A stretch of DNA of 64,000 bases from Siphonodentalium dalli (taxonomy: Eukaryota > Mollusca > Scaphopoda > Gadilida > Siphonodentaliidae), in NCBI GenBank assembly GCA_032622095.1, contig CP136069.1, forward strand, positions 169,252,394-169,316,393, in the 5' to 3' direction. Made by a program: the position numbers and the translations under genes. This document shows positions 23,012-34,827 of the stretch, one piece after another; the first letter of the stretch is position 1, and every line of letters begins with the position of its first letter. Below the pieces are notes generated by a model. The model saw only the letters and a program-made list of their open reading frames with translations, was not told the origin of the DNA and ran no database searches.

Positions 23012-25490
23012 GATTGATTGATTGGTTGATTGATTGAGGGTTTAACGTCGTTTTAGCCGCTGGGCCACATCACGTCCAAATACAGAATAATGTATCAAAA
23101 AAGATTGTAGCGAAGCAACTCTGTAGATAAATCAGACAGTGGATTAGATTAAAACGATGCAATGATCAGCTATGTACAAATAAAACACTCAAGAGGGATG
23201 TTTCCACTTGGAGTCAGGAATATAAATTCAAGAACTGACTAGTGTGCAACATACTATATAAAACGTATAAAGAACAGATAATAAATAGCAAATAACAAGA
23301 ACTTACCAAGGAGACACATCGAAATATGTAAAGTAGCTTTTAAAATCAGATTTTGCAGTGATAAGGTATTTATAATATTTGACGAATCGCGCACCTTTAT
23401 CAATGCGTCAAGCTGATGGTCGGGTGGGTGAGGCAGAATGTCACCCTTCACCCAACCGACAGCCTCGATCCACAAATACTGTTTCTTGTCTTTGAGAGTT
23501 AACCGTTTATCAATCAATCATTTGGTCAAATTTTGAAAGCTCAAAGATGTACCTCTCTTTCTCAGAGTCGAAACGTTTGAGTGACTTTGGCGATCTTTGT
23601 TTCGAAGCAACAGCCGATATTTCTGTTGGAACAATAGGATCAACTTGCATAGATTGTTTCGGATGAAATGTCTCAGCGGCAGACGCTGTATCCATTACAC
23701 GAGCTTCAGGTTCCGATACAGGAATCATACCAGTCACATAAGGATTAACTGTCATGTGGACTGTTTTTATGGAGATGTAACGGTGAGGTAAGTGGACATA
23801 ACTTGTGTAAAACCCGAAGGGTTTTACATACAAGTTATGTCCACTTACCTCACCGTTACATCTCCATAAAAATAGTCCACATGACAGTTAATCCTTATAT
23901 TTATATACATTTAGCGAAAAAGCCACTTTTGTAAATATATTTAAATCGAAAAGTGTATCGTGACAAGATCAGCCCAAAATACCCAATAGCACCCTTGGCA
24001 AAAGTTAATAGGAACAATTTCTCTTCATGTTGAAACCCGATGATGTATTAAGTCAATCCTGCGCGAGTCAAAATGCGCCCAAAGCACTACGCGTTCGTCT
24101 TTCCAAACCTAATGACGTATCGATGGTGTTATTAGCTTGGTGTTATTAGGCGTTGCGCATTCACCGAGAAATAACTGCAACTAGCCACGTGGGCGCCGAC
24201 CAATCAGAATGCTGGATTTAGTGATGACAACACTTAGTGTGTAAATATATCAACTTGTGTGGTTAGTGATATACTGACGAGTTTGGTTTGACACGAGTGC
24301 TGAGTGTGTTACCTGTGGAATGGATGGTCGAGGACCAACTATTTTCTTAGCATCTGTTTATGACAGATGATTCTTAGCTTTACATTTTATCTTGAATTCA
24401 TGGGACATGAACGATCCACTGCATCATGTGAACCTTGACAGTTTGAACATTTCTTAAGATTCGTAAAATCATTATGATATGACCAGAAACAGAACAGCGT
24501 GCATAAATGGGTTCTTTACTTTTACAATGTTCCTGGCCATGGCCATACCCCTGACGTTTAAAACATCGCAATGGGATTGAAACATAATTATGTGCTTAAA
24601 TCAATCTTCATATACCAACCTCAATGTCGGTGAATGATCGTACCGATTGAATGTCAGAAGAGAACTAACTTAGCCAATATCTCTGATTCAGAATAATCCG
24701 CTATATCGCGAGATCTCAACACAGCTCTGCTACTAATCAATGTCGTTGTGCAATAGATGTTAATTACACAAGAGCGTCAGCTTGAACTTTTCTTGAACAT
24801 ACGTACAGATACAGATGGTCTCTTGACATTTGGGGATCAAAACCAAGTACCAAGTACTGAGGATAGACCTCAGCATCACTGGAACTTGGCCGGTGGTCAA
24901 TCTTACGTTTTTGTTTATTACGAGTTGCCATATGAAAAGCAAATAATCGACAACTAGCCCAGCAGCCGCATCAGACTACTCTTCGAATTATGATCGGGCC
25001 AAAGACTGGTACATAGCTGAAGTGGTGACCCCTTTAGCCACTGCATATAGCAGCCTGTCGGTACCTCGCCACAATGAGACAGGCGTGAGCAGTACAAAAT
25101 TGAAACGTTTAACAGACATGAAGACGAATTGCAAACAGACATGACACGAAAGAAACAACATACATGAAAAACAGAAGACACAACTAGACACCAGAACATA
25201 ATAGAACAGATGGCAGAAATGTAATCTGAAACAAATGAGGATTGATTGAGCCGGGTCAACTAAACAACCCGTCTTGAAGAGATGTAGGACCAAAGAGGAC
25301 CACGAGCTAAGCCGTATCCGCAGGTCGATGCATCAGGTGATACGGTCGCCCTAGTATCCAAAGGACTCCCACACCTCACCTCATGGGATGCACCCCACTG
25401 CAAACAGGGTGCCACATTAAGGGAGTCTTACCACTCGCAATGGGGCGGTAGCCTATTCTACCGGGTCCAAAGGGTCACGTCAGAAACTTA
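23012..25490 (-). pseudogene. ORF1-only retroposon (half-LINE-like) with (ATCA)n tail
   Basis: On the minus strand the order is: a non-coding 5' part (about 25490-24720); an ORF1 with LTFNRYDHSP, then GYGHGQEHCKSKEPIYARCS and KKCSNCQGSHDAVDRSCP (zinc-knuckle region, 24700-24390); IVGPRPSIPQVTHSALVS (about 24330-24270); an insertion (23735-24252); then MDTASAAETFHPKQSMQVDP and KQRSPKSLKRFDSEKE (23700-23530). A 3' part ends in GACGTTAAACCCTCAATCAA with an (ATCA)n tail near 23015. This is the layout of LINE ORF1 gag-like proteins. No endonuclease or RT lies between ORF1 and the tail. Several frameshifts and stops make it dead, and one knuckle cysteine is lost (CFKR). Confidence 0.6.
23735..24252 (-). 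mobile_element. Hairpin-ended repeat, copy 2, inserted in the ORF1 remnant
   Basis: The reverse-orientation counterpart of 19729-20226. Its hairpin is intact here: about 72-bp arms (23742-23815 and 23824-23897) differ by only a few bases. The ORF1-like reading on the minus strand is broken at 24255 and resumes near 23730, so this copy is younger than the retroposon. Target duplication not identified. Confidence 0.7.
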
Positions 25491-25839
25491 GACAGAAAGC
25501 TATGTACTCACCTTTGAATGCATTTAGGACAACAGCATTTTCAGTGAATGTCTTGTTTAAATTATTCGACATATGTGAAATATGGGGGTGTGGGACGTCA
25601 CGAAGTAACCAGTAAAGTTGAGTCGCGAAAAGGTACACACTACTTAGTGTAAGCATATATATGGAGTAGGAACGTACGATCAAAATCACTCAGTCAGAGC
25701 AGTGATGGGTAGGTGTCCATGTTCCGTCGAAATTTTATGCGGAGTTGCTAATTATGGTGCAAAGTTATCAAATATATCTCAAAACAAACTAATGGCATCG
25801 GCCTTATCTGATCTGAACATATGATGAGGCAAGCAAATT

Positions 25840-26575
25840 GTATTTCTTTATTTGGGACTATACACACATTTGGCTGCAGGTTTTTATAAAGTAACCGAAG
25901 AGTATAGAAATCTCAAGTGTAAGCTTAAGGAAAAACACGAGAAAGAATTCAAGAGATATATATTTGATGACACTAAACGAGATGGTCAGAAAAATAAAAT
26001 CAGAACGTATCGATTAATTTTAATTGATTATGTCTTATATAGAGTCTTCCTTACCAAACGCATTTTCTTTAATTCCACAGCATAAGGATTAAGTTTTACA
26101 AATATTAGTGTTAGTGATAATAAACTCGTTATCGACAAAGGTAGACATCATCAGCCTATAATAAAATAATGGAAGGGATTGTGTCTTAAATGCATGGACC
26201 CGGTTCTAAGAATATAGAAAAAGAGTATCATTTCATTGTGGAATGTCCACATTATTGCGATCTCAGAAATAAACTTTTCAAAATTGTTGGTAGATATCAG
26301 AGTAATTTTACAAATATATCAAACGATCACAACTGTAATGTTATAATGAAGCCATAAGCAGCAAAATCTGCAATGTGGTCCGGCGCTTCTTTGATAAGCG
26401 TTCTGAATAAATATTATGCATGCCATCACACATTAAAATACATGTAGCTATAGACATGTTCACATGCATTTATTTATTAAATATTGTTTTATTATGAATT
26501 GTATTGTTAGCATACTGCCTCTATTGGTGTTTGTGCAAATAAATTTTATCGTATCGTATATATCGTATCGTATTC
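25840..26575 (+). pseudogene. 5'-truncated LINE, ORF2 C-terminus and (TATCG)n tail
   Basis: The plus strand gives FYKVTEEYRNLKCKLKEK, KNKIRTYRLI, then with frame changes LVIDKGRHHQP, CLKC and EKEYHFIVECPHYCDLRNKL. The C-x2-C...H-x4-C module next to EYHF-x-ECP is the zinc-binding C-terminus of many LINE ORF2 proteins. It is followed by AT-rich 3' sequence and a tail of TCGTATCGTAT repeats at 26545-26573. Everything upstream (endonuclease, RT) is missing, which is usual for 5' truncation. Stops and frameshifts show it is dead. Confidence 0.65.
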
Positions 26576-26579
26576 ATCT

Positions 26580-27530
26580 ATATCTGTGTATATCATATAT
26601 AAGTATAGGCATATAGAGAATGAAAAACGGTCGTGCATATATGCTATGGTCCCCAAATTCCCATTGTCGTTATCGTCGCCATTCATCATTATCATCATCG
26701 AGCGACGGAAGGGATATTTCTGTTTTGTAGTTTGTATTCGACCGTTACGCAAAGCATTGTGGTCAAAATAAATGTCCTTGTTAAAGTGAGGTATTATCTG
26801 CCCACGATCTAGCCGTTCAGATCACACTGAGGACACCAAGAATGAACAATGAATTAATGACACTGTGCTATATATGATAGTAAGATTGTTAACATATATG
26901 GCCACCAGCTAATTGATTGTCCTTATAATAATTCCGATAAACTCATCCATATTTTATCACAACCAATACATTACGTGTACCGTACGGTGTACGTGGCACT
27001 TACACAATATCTTGTCCATTAAGACTAATCTATATAATCCATTGTCCGGATTGTATTAATTAAAGAATGATCGGAATCCGATGTTTTAATCATCTCACAA
27101 CTATCGGTGCATCGTCCTAGATCACAAGGTTCGAATGTGAGAATAATCGTGTATAATCACATACGACATCTACTAACCAGACATCGTGGTCATGACCTTA
27201 AATGTGCAGTGGTACTAACTAAAACAAAATATATGAACTATATGTTCCACATGTCGATATTTTAGGGATTATCTGTTTTAGCCATTTTCTAAGAAGTGCC
27301 TATTAAACCTACTTCGTCGCATCGTATAAGGCGAATACATGATAATAAATGCCGATGCTAATGGCGCGAATTGGTTGTGTTTCTTGTATGTAATTTGCTT
27401 GATCACTTGTAAATATTAATTTCACATTTATACTTGTATTTCATATTTTACCTCAAATATTGTATGAATATGTACGGTTTTATTGAGATTAAACAAATTC
27501 AAAATTCAGTGCATGGCTGACATTTACATA
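26580..27530. other. AT-rich intergenic stretch, nothing recognised
   Basis: Apart from a short (ATC)n run near 26688, no repeats or coding signal were seen. The end of the stretch (27533) has TACTAGCTGGGGTACCCG, a start motif of the CTAG-type repeat, without a clear matching end. Confidence 0.45.
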
Positions 27531-27616
27531 CATACTAGCTGGGGTACCCGTAGTTTCTCGGGTAAAGAATGTGTAAATTATTAGTGTCCCTTCAAGTCAC
27601 ATGTCCATGTGGGAAA

Positions 27617-27745
27617 ATACCAGATATATAGATGATCTCCAACGAGTTATGTTGTGATATAAGATATAATGAAACGAGTTTGAAAGAGTTTCATAAAATC
27701 TTATATCCCAACATAACGAGTTGAAGATCTTGTATATCACATGAA
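27617..27745. repeat. Imperfect palindrome, about 128 bp
   Basis: TACCAGATATATAGATGATC, AACGAGTTATGTTGTGATAT and AAGATATAATGAAAC are mirrored by GTTTCATAAAATCTTATATC, CCAACATAACGAGTTGAAGA and TCTTGTATATC. It is a likely MITE remnant. Confidence 0.5.
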
Positions 27746-27759
27746 AAAACTAGAGCTTT

Positions 27760-28470
27760 ATGCCTTTTTAACAAATCAAAATCCTTAAAAGAAGCTGCAA
27801 AATGCATAAATTTACATCGTTGGATGAGACGCACCACAGCCGTATACGACAGTATTGCGAGCTCTGGGGCTAGCGACGGAAAATATATTCCCACAAAAAT
27901 ACCGAAAAAAGTACTGAAAAATTGTAAAATCTACTGGAAATTTGGGAGCAAAACGGATCGTCAGTTTCCCTGTGCGCCTAATACCCTCAATAATACTAAA
28001 AAAAATGTCAACTCTGCAAAACTATCTTTCAGTATTATAGGGCATAACTTTTCTTTTCGTCTGATATAAAGCTTGACGGGGTCAATTGAACCGAAATCGA
28101 CATATCGTACAGGGAATTCGCAACTTCGGCAATTGCGATCGTAATAATAGAATTTGTATTCGTGCACAATCACTACTTATACCGGTCACCCAAAATGACG
28201 ACCGCGTTTTGTCGGGAGGTTTAGCTAGTTTTCGATACGATATCTCGACTTCCTTCTGCGAGGATCGCCGAATAGATGCTCAGATACTCGCAAAAAATAA
28301 ATTCTTTATTCACCTATACACTATGCGGATGTTCACTATTTACCCCCCCCCCTGTTAGCAGAGTTTTTTTTATATATATATATATATATACATTGCCAGG
28401 GTCGTATACAGCTAATTAGCTAATGACAGAATCAACAAAACGTGTCCATATCTCATCCATATATAACTAA
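27760..28470. other. Stretch without a recognised gene
   Basis: Two plus-strand frames of 81-90 codons (27824-28069, 28086-28358) are not recognised. A C run and (TA)n tract lie at 28344-28390. Confidence 0.4.
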
Positions 28471-28472
28471 CA

Positions 28473-28590
28473 TAATAATGGCAGTCGTTGTGGTGCCCAT
28501 TGTTGTGATCAGATATTAAGGTCATACGTACTTACTAATGGCAGTCGCTGTGGTGCCCATTGTTGTGAACATATGTTAAGGTCTTATATA
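28473..28590. repeat. Direct repeat, two copies of about 60 bp
   Basis: TAATGGCAGTCGTTGTGGTG and CCCATTGTTGTGA are followed by an ATTAAGGTC phrase, and the whole is repeated from 28535 with three or four changes. Confidence 0.75.
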
Positions 28591-29433
28591 TCTATAAGCA
28601 TGCTATTACTCTCTTATCACACCGATGTGTGCCACTCGCAGTTACAATGAAAGGACGACTCTCACAAAGTAATGCATTAGTGTCTCAATCTTAGAGCACT
28701 TCCAATACGATAAGGGTCATCTTCGATACACCTACAGATAAGGCTTGAACACTCATCTATTGTGAGTGAATACAATGTGAGGGCGGTATTACAATCGATG
28801 AACAGCTTTTCCGTTGCTATTACGTCAATATTTCAAATATAAAGATAATTCAGGACCTACGCATTTTACTGAAAATAGTATGCAGTCTAATCACCCCACG
28901 ATATCACCAATTATTACCACTTTATAGGGCGTTCTCTAGGCCATTGATAATGTTTTTCGGGGCGTTCCAAATAGCGTATTGTTACCAAAACAGCGGGCCG
29001 CGTGCCGATAATGAGAAGCCTAGTTCAATATCGGCCCGCCGCCCGGAAACTATAGATCTCGTTTATTATCGCGAGAGTTACGTCCCTTCAACTTCCGATC
29101 TGGCGTGTTTATTTCAAGAAAATAATCGGAAGATGTATCCGATTTCCTCGACACTATAGTGGTTTTATGATTGGAATTCACGCTATATGACTGAATTATT
29201 GTATCAAGCGTAAGTATGCATTGATAATTTTAGCTGTCAACCTCTCATTGGTTGTTACTCGTCTGGTTTTTCCCCTGTCCTATTTTCGAGACTCCGTCAC
29301 TGGCGTCAGTCCGTGTCAACTGACAAGTCAAATGATATAAAATTTAAATGTTCTTGAAAATATTTCTCTCTTAATCTACTTCATTATTCCACTAAATCCT
29401 CAAATGGGTCAAATGTCAAAACTGTGGTAATAA
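28591..29433. other. Stretch without a recognised gene
   Basis: One 71-codon plus frame (28944-29159) is unrecognised. No clear repeat structure. Confidence 0.4.
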
Positions 29434-29616
29434 TAGTAATAACATGATTTCATCGGGCATTATGGTTTATTAACGGCCCTCTGGAATGATTAACAGCCAT
29501 CGGGCATATTAGCGTCCCTCGACTTCGTCTCGGGCCGCTAATAGGCCCTTGGGCTGTTAATCATTCCAGCCGGGCCGTTAATAAACCATAACGCCCTCAA
29601 AAATCATGTTATTGTT
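29434..29616. mobile_element. Palindromic MITE, about 180 bp
   Basis: AATAACATGATTTCATCGGG, TTATGGTTTATTAACGGCC and GGAATGATTAACAGCC are mirrored in order by GGCTGTTAATCATTCC, GGCCGTTAATAAACCATAA and AAAATCATGTTATTG. The loop is near CTTCGTCTCGG (29522). Confidence 0.7.
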
Positions 29617-30286
29617 ATATTATCATGATTCAAATAGTCATAGGCGAAAAGGTAACTTTGTCAGCAAATTATCCAAACTCCATGCAGCGCCCTCTCCGTT
29701 ATCACTTCGATAGCTCACTGTCACAAGGATGGCACTTTGCGGATCGATCAGGGCCGATACATCTATTTTTACGGTTCGTCGGAACTATATTTAGTCACCT
29801 ATTATCTTATTTTGACCACCACAAGATTGTAATAATGGTAATTCTTTCGGTATTGATAAGAACAATGTAAACTGAGCCATGCAGACGTAGACAATGTTAA
29901 TCCTAAAACATAAGAACTAAGATCATATCAGGAATTCTTACCAAATGTCCTTGTGGCAGTGGTATCTCAGCGGAGCGATGGGATATAACTCTGCCTGGAG
30001 TTTGCAAATTATCTTTTTGAAATTCTCCCTACCCGAACGCAAACAATTCACAATGCGCATGGCAAATCAACAAGGACAAAGATATACTTTCGGAAAAGTG
30101 TTCGTCGATACTAACGATCACTGTGTACACACGACACCGGAAACAGTTCGCATCACGAGTGATATGATACAGCAGGTGAAGATATCAGGCTTTTTCTCGC
30201 ATACTTTGAAACTTTCCCAATGCGAACCTTCGCATGTATGTGCATGATCGCGATACGACCGCGTTGTCACAAGAAGGGTTGTCAGG
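29617..30286. other. Stretch without a recognised gene
   Basis: The 100-codon plus frame 29945-30247 has no motif I can place. No repeats seen. Confidence 0.4.
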
Positions 30287-30452
30287 CAACATATATATAT
30301 AAGAGAATAAATTGGCCTAAAATATTTGTACTTTGACCTTGTAAGCAAGTGCGTTCTCTTACATATGCGAGGCTCCACATGAATATATAATGAACTTGAA
30401 CCTGACACATGATCTTTAATGCTGCGCAAGCGCAGCTCCAGTCATGAGAGGG
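30287..30452. mobile_element. TTAA-flanked MITE, 3' part only
   Basis: This matches the right part of the element at 31004-31243 (ACCTTGTAAG, ATCTTTAATGCTGC, GCGCAGCTCC) and ends GTCATGAGAGGG followed by TTAA (30453-30456). The left end is missing or too diverged. Confidence 0.55.
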
Positions 30453-31003
30453 TTAAAGATCTGCGGTCCGATTTTACGCCAAATAATTCAGAATTTCCTG
30501 AGCTAAATTTACGTTCACCAGGCAAAATACAATGAAAAATGCTTGCAATAACCATCATTCGTATTACACATGATGCAGGCATTGCGAAAATTCACAATAT
30601 CATCCATAAAGTCGAAAACGACCACAAAAGCCCATAATTGAGAACGTTCTTTCTTATCTAAATTGTCTATGTTCATGCATAAAACATGATTACTGAATCG
30701 GGAATAAGTATGCATATGTATATATTCGCATGTCAACTATCGCAAGATACAGTCAATTTTGTTTCTGGTGATAATCTTCGTCGTCTTTTTTTCCGAGAAT
30801 TATTTCCGATCACTGCTAAACGCGACCTATCAACCCTCGTTGCGTGTCCGTATACACACGTGCATTTCCGGTTGATAGACAGACAACAATGCGAGGTGTG
30901 GGTATAAAGAGTTCAAAATCAAAATATAATACTTCTCAGTTTGAAGGGTGGGTTCCTCGACTCAAATCATACATTTTTCGCCCGCGCGGACAAAAAATAT
31001 TAA

Positions 31004-31243
31004 TTCTTCCATGACTGGAGCTTCCTGAAATTTTGTGAAAACCCTGTGCCAATGCAGTCTCCCATAGGGAACCTCGCGCATATATAAGAGAAAGCATTGG
31101 GCTAACAATATTGACCTTGACCTTGTAAGTCAGTGGATTCTCTTGTATATAAGAGGCTCCCTATGGGAGACTCGCATATATAAGATAATGCACTGGCACA
31201 GGATCTTTAATGCTGCACCAGCGCAGCTCCTGTCATGAAAGGG
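31004..31243. mobile_element. piggyBac-like MITE, 240 bp, TTAA flanks
   Basis: TTAA (31000-31003) precedes TTCTTCCATGACTGGAGCT, and AGCTCCTGTCATGAAAGGG is followed by TTAA (31244-31247). The termini are inverted repeats of CCCTTTCATGAC type, the CCC of the left end having mutated to TTC. TTAA duplication with CCCTT-type ends is the signature of piggyBac elements. The middle holds the hairpin module CCCTGTGCCAATGCA...GCATATATAAGAGAA. No coding sequence. Confidence 0.7.
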
Positions 31244-31766
31244 TTAAATTAGGGGTAATGAATCGGTCAGGGAATATTTAATAAACACCCAACCTAGAAC
31301 CCGGGGGACAGAGCTCCACAGGAAATGACACAGGTACTATGCAAGAAAGTAGATATTCAGATATAAGAGTGGTGACCACACGCAATAGTCTTTTAAAAAA
31401 GGAAGAGGTATACATGTGTAAATGTATATGTTGAAGATACAAACCTATTTAACACTGGAATAAACAAGAAGTACATGCGAAGTAAAACTAGAGGAGTGAA
31501 TTGGAGACATGTACTAAGGAAACATATCTATAGTGGAGTCGACCTCGACGAAACCACAAAAAAAACACAACAACACCACGAAGTGGATATACATGTACAT
31601 AATGGCATTGGCATACCACCGTCGTCCACTAAACAGACAAAAGGTAGCGTATATATAATATGGTGAATTATTTTTTAGGACACCACTTTTGTCCACTTGC
31701 TAAACTTGCCCTTACTGAACTTGTTTGCAACGACTCTGTGCATATTGACACACAGAGGGGAAGGAC

Positions 31767-31800
31767 TGGGACTAATATAACATATTCTATATTAGTCCCA
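31767..31800. repeat. Short perfect hairpin
   Basis: TGGGACTAATATA is mirrored by TATATTAGTCCCA around an 8-base loop. Confidence 0.6.
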
Positions 31801-32224
31801 GGAAAGGGTAAAAGAATAGGCAGACATAATTATATATATCCATATCTCAATCAGAGAAACCCTATTTATTTGAATCGCCGGGAATAATGGGAACGTCCGA
31901 ATACAACGAAGTACAGTGCGTCTATAAGCTGTACGTACTTTGATATCACCACCAGTAGATATTTCTTGTTATCTTGACGTGTCTGTCTGATGGACTATTG
32001 TGAAACATACGCTAATCAACTGACATGTGCTTCAATGTTTCACGTTTATTAGCCGCCATCGACCGAACCGGTTTCTTGACATGACGCTGCATGTGTGACT
32101 GAATAACGCAAGAATCGTTCCAATTATTCACAGAGAACATTATCTTGCAAAAATAAAACAAGAGCATCGCTAGGGCGTGGCAAAATACGCCCGTGGTTAT
32201 TCCAACACAGGGCCATAACTGGTG

Positions 32225-32470
32225 AAAACTGGCGGGCGGAACCCAATTTCGAACTTGACCTGTTTTTTGGGCTTGTAAACTCACATACCAATGTTCATTC
32301 CATTCAATTCAGACATACTAATGGTATCACCCGGAAACTAAAACTGAGTGTACATCCCAACAAAAAGAGAGATGTTGATAAATCTTGTAAAAATTAGCGG
32401 GCGGAAATTGGCTTGTATTTTGGGCTAGTAAACTCACTTACCAAAGGTATTCTATTCAGTTCAGACATAC
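32225..32470. repeat. Direct repeat, two copies of about 90 bp
   Basis: AACTGGCGGGCGGAA ... TTTTGGGCTTGTAAACTCAC ... TTCAGACATACTA (32226-32322) is repeated as AATTAGCGGGCGGAA ... TTTTGGGCTAGTAAACTCAC ... TTCAGACATACTG (32390-32473) with about 15% difference. Confidence 0.65.
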
Positions 32471-32686
32471 TGCGTACCGTTTTTTTTAAACGGGCATATA
32501 AAAATAAAGGGAATCTACTTTTGCCAAATGGATTTCTTGCAGGTCATAGACAAAATCGCTATCGTTGTTCACATGAATGATGAAGCGTGTTGATATTAAA
32601 AGGAAAGACAGACAGAAGCAGAAGTTTAATAAATCTCATATCTATCTTATCACAACTACACAATAAATGCACAAATTAACACTTAA

Positions 32687-33091
32687 TTCTTTCATGACAG
32701 GAGCTACCTGAATTTTTGCAAAAACCCTGTGCCAATGCATTATCTTATATACGCAAGTGACCACAGGTCGCCTCGCATGTTTAAGAGAATGCATTGGCCT
32801 AACAAATTTTATATTATTTTTTATATTGTTAAAATAAATGTAAGAAAAAATGAAAAAAATTATAATTGTTTTTTAAAGAATGTAAGAAGTAATGATGAAA
32901 AATGATAAAAATTGTTAAAGTATATGAGAAAAAACTGATAAAAATTGTTATAGAATGGAACAAAAAATTATAAAAATATTATATAAATTGTTAAAGAATG
33001 TAAGAACAAATTATTTTAAAAATGATATAATTTGTTAAAGAATGTTAGAAAAATTGATAAAAAATGTTAAAAAACATTGTTAGGCCAATGC
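32687..33091. mobile_element. TTAA-flanked MITE, right end lost at the LINE junction
   Basis: TTAA (32683-32686) precedes TTCTTTCATGACAGGAGCT and the module CCCTGTGCCAATGCATT. A segment of AATTGTTAAAGAATGTAAGA-type repeats fills 32810-33075, and the mirrored GGCCAATGCATTC (33081-33093) ends abruptly where the plus-strand LINE begins. Confidence 0.6.
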
Positions 33092-33094
33092 ATT

Positions 33095-34596
33095 CCGACA
33101 AACGTTACGCTCGTCTATGAGGAAGACGGAACGTGACTCGCTCGATCAACTTGAACTTTGTGCTAGGACAAATAATTCACAGTTTTGGCGAACTCTGAAG
33201 TCAGCTGACCAGGGATCACGCTCGAATGGTCTATGTTCAGTTATGAAGTTCGACGACATCACTCTTCGGGATCCAGTTAAAATTTTGTCAGCATGGGGAT
33301 CCTACTTCAAGAACATGTACACTCCGAATGCGCATAGTGATCCTGAATTCGAAGTCGTCGTACGAACGCGCCTCGAACAGCTCCTCGGCGTATCACACAC
33401 AAACTATACTGACATTATATTCTGTGAACGGATAACTATCCCAGAACTCAACTCAGTTTTAAAGAACCTTAAACGTCATAAATCAAGCGGAATAGACAAT
33501 GTGGTGAATGAGCATATTATTAATGTGAGCGAACGTCTTAAAGCGGCTCTTTGTCATCTCTACAACGGCATGATTGACTTGGAGTGGATACCTCCCTGTT
33601 TAAAAACAGGTATCATTGTACCCCTCTACAAGGGATCTCCAAAACCACACGCTATTCCAGACAGCTATCGAGCTATCACTCTGCTTCCAGTTATGTATAA
33701 AGTATTCGAAGGCATCCTGCTTAACAGGTTCCTCACGAACGGTCACTTTCCAAATTTCCCTAATAAATTACAACATGGTTTCCAGAAAGGTGTGAACTGC
33801 CTCATGACCCCCTTCATTCTCCAAGAGTCTATCTCGTATCTCCATGACCTTGATGCTCGAGCATATGTGTGCTTCTTGGATTCGCAGAAGGCTTTTGATC
33901 GTGTATGGCACGAGGGCCTTCTGGTAAAACTTCATGACATGGGTTTCAATGGAAAAATTCTGCGACTGCAAATATGCACCAATATTGCAAAAGTCATGTT
34001 TTATATAACGGATCTCTTTCTGAACCATTCGATGTTCTACAAGGAACAAGACAAGGACCAGTGACTTCCCCCTTTTTTTATCTTGTGTACATAAATGACT
34101 TGCTGGAAACTTTGACAAAATCCAGAAATGGCCTACACATCTCTGAAATTTCGTGTACTTCGACGTCTGCGGCCGACGACACTGCTCTGGTATCACTCAC
34201 GAAATCAGGTCTTGATATCCTCATCGACATCTGTTATAGATACAGTCGGCAGTGGAGATTTAACTTCTCAACGACGAAAAGCACAATTGTTGTATTCAAC
34301 GAGACAAAACGTCAAGATAAACTCAACGATAGCCAATGGTTTCTTGGTGATCAACCGCTTCCAGACAGTGCAAACAGTGCAAATTCCAAAGCTGATACAA
34401 CTAGGAGCTCAATTCTTTCGGAAAAGTTACGAAAATCGTACTTTAGTATCGCTGGAAGAGGTTTGCTCAAATCGTGCACACCACTAACAATGGCAAATCT
34501 GTTAGGATCAATCGTGCTGCCAAAAGCTCTATATGGTTGTCCTGTAATGTTTTATTCTCTGATCAAATATAGATATTGAGATGTACAAGGAGAAAA
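33095..34596 (+). pseudogene. Plus-strand LINE, 5'-truncated; reverse transcriptase part
   Basis: The frame begins inside the ORF2 linker (RKTERDSLDQLELCARTNNS at 33117) and reads into the RT domain: LKRHKSSGIDNVVNEHI, LKTGIIVPLYKG, YRAITLLPVMYKVFEGIL, the A motif FLDSQKAFDRVW, then after a frameshift near 33990 the B motif GTRQGPVTSPF and a degenerate C motif AADD in place of YADD. It ends at LYGCPVMFYSL near 34560, in the thumb, where another LINE is inserted. The 3' part resumes at about 39250. APE-type LINE related to what is usually labelled jockey/I-like in molluscs. Frameshifts and the changed catalytic box make it inactive. Confidence 0.85.
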
Positions 34597-34693
34597 TATA
34601 TACACAAGAATGAGAATATAACAGCATATGTATAATATATACAAGAACTTCTTGGTGTAAATATAATCAACGCCTTCCTAATGTATTAATAGC

Positions 34694-34800
34694 ATTATCA
34701 TCGTCATCACCATCATCATATTCAGCACCATCATCGTTATCATTATCATCATATTCATCATCATCATATCGCAGCAAATATCTGAGACTATTATTACAAC
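34694..34800. repeat. (CAT)n-rich tract at the 3' end of the inner LINE
   Basis: CATCATCATCG-type trinucleotides with an ATT/ATC mix, then (CAA)n at 34799-34816. On the element's own strand this is (GAT)n, matching the composition of the acidic tract near its other end. Confidence 0.75.
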
Positions 34801-34827
34801 AACATCAACAACAACACTACGAGTTAT

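Noticed and set aside
19729-24252. A 4.5-kb element with 0.5-kb terminal inverted repeats
   Set aside because: The right copy interrupts an ORF1 reading frame that continues outside and inside the supposed element, so the two copies are independent insertions.
27120-27150. GGTTCGAATG resembling a tRNA B box or SINE promoter
   Set aside because: No matching A box at the right distance and no cloverleaf could be drawn.
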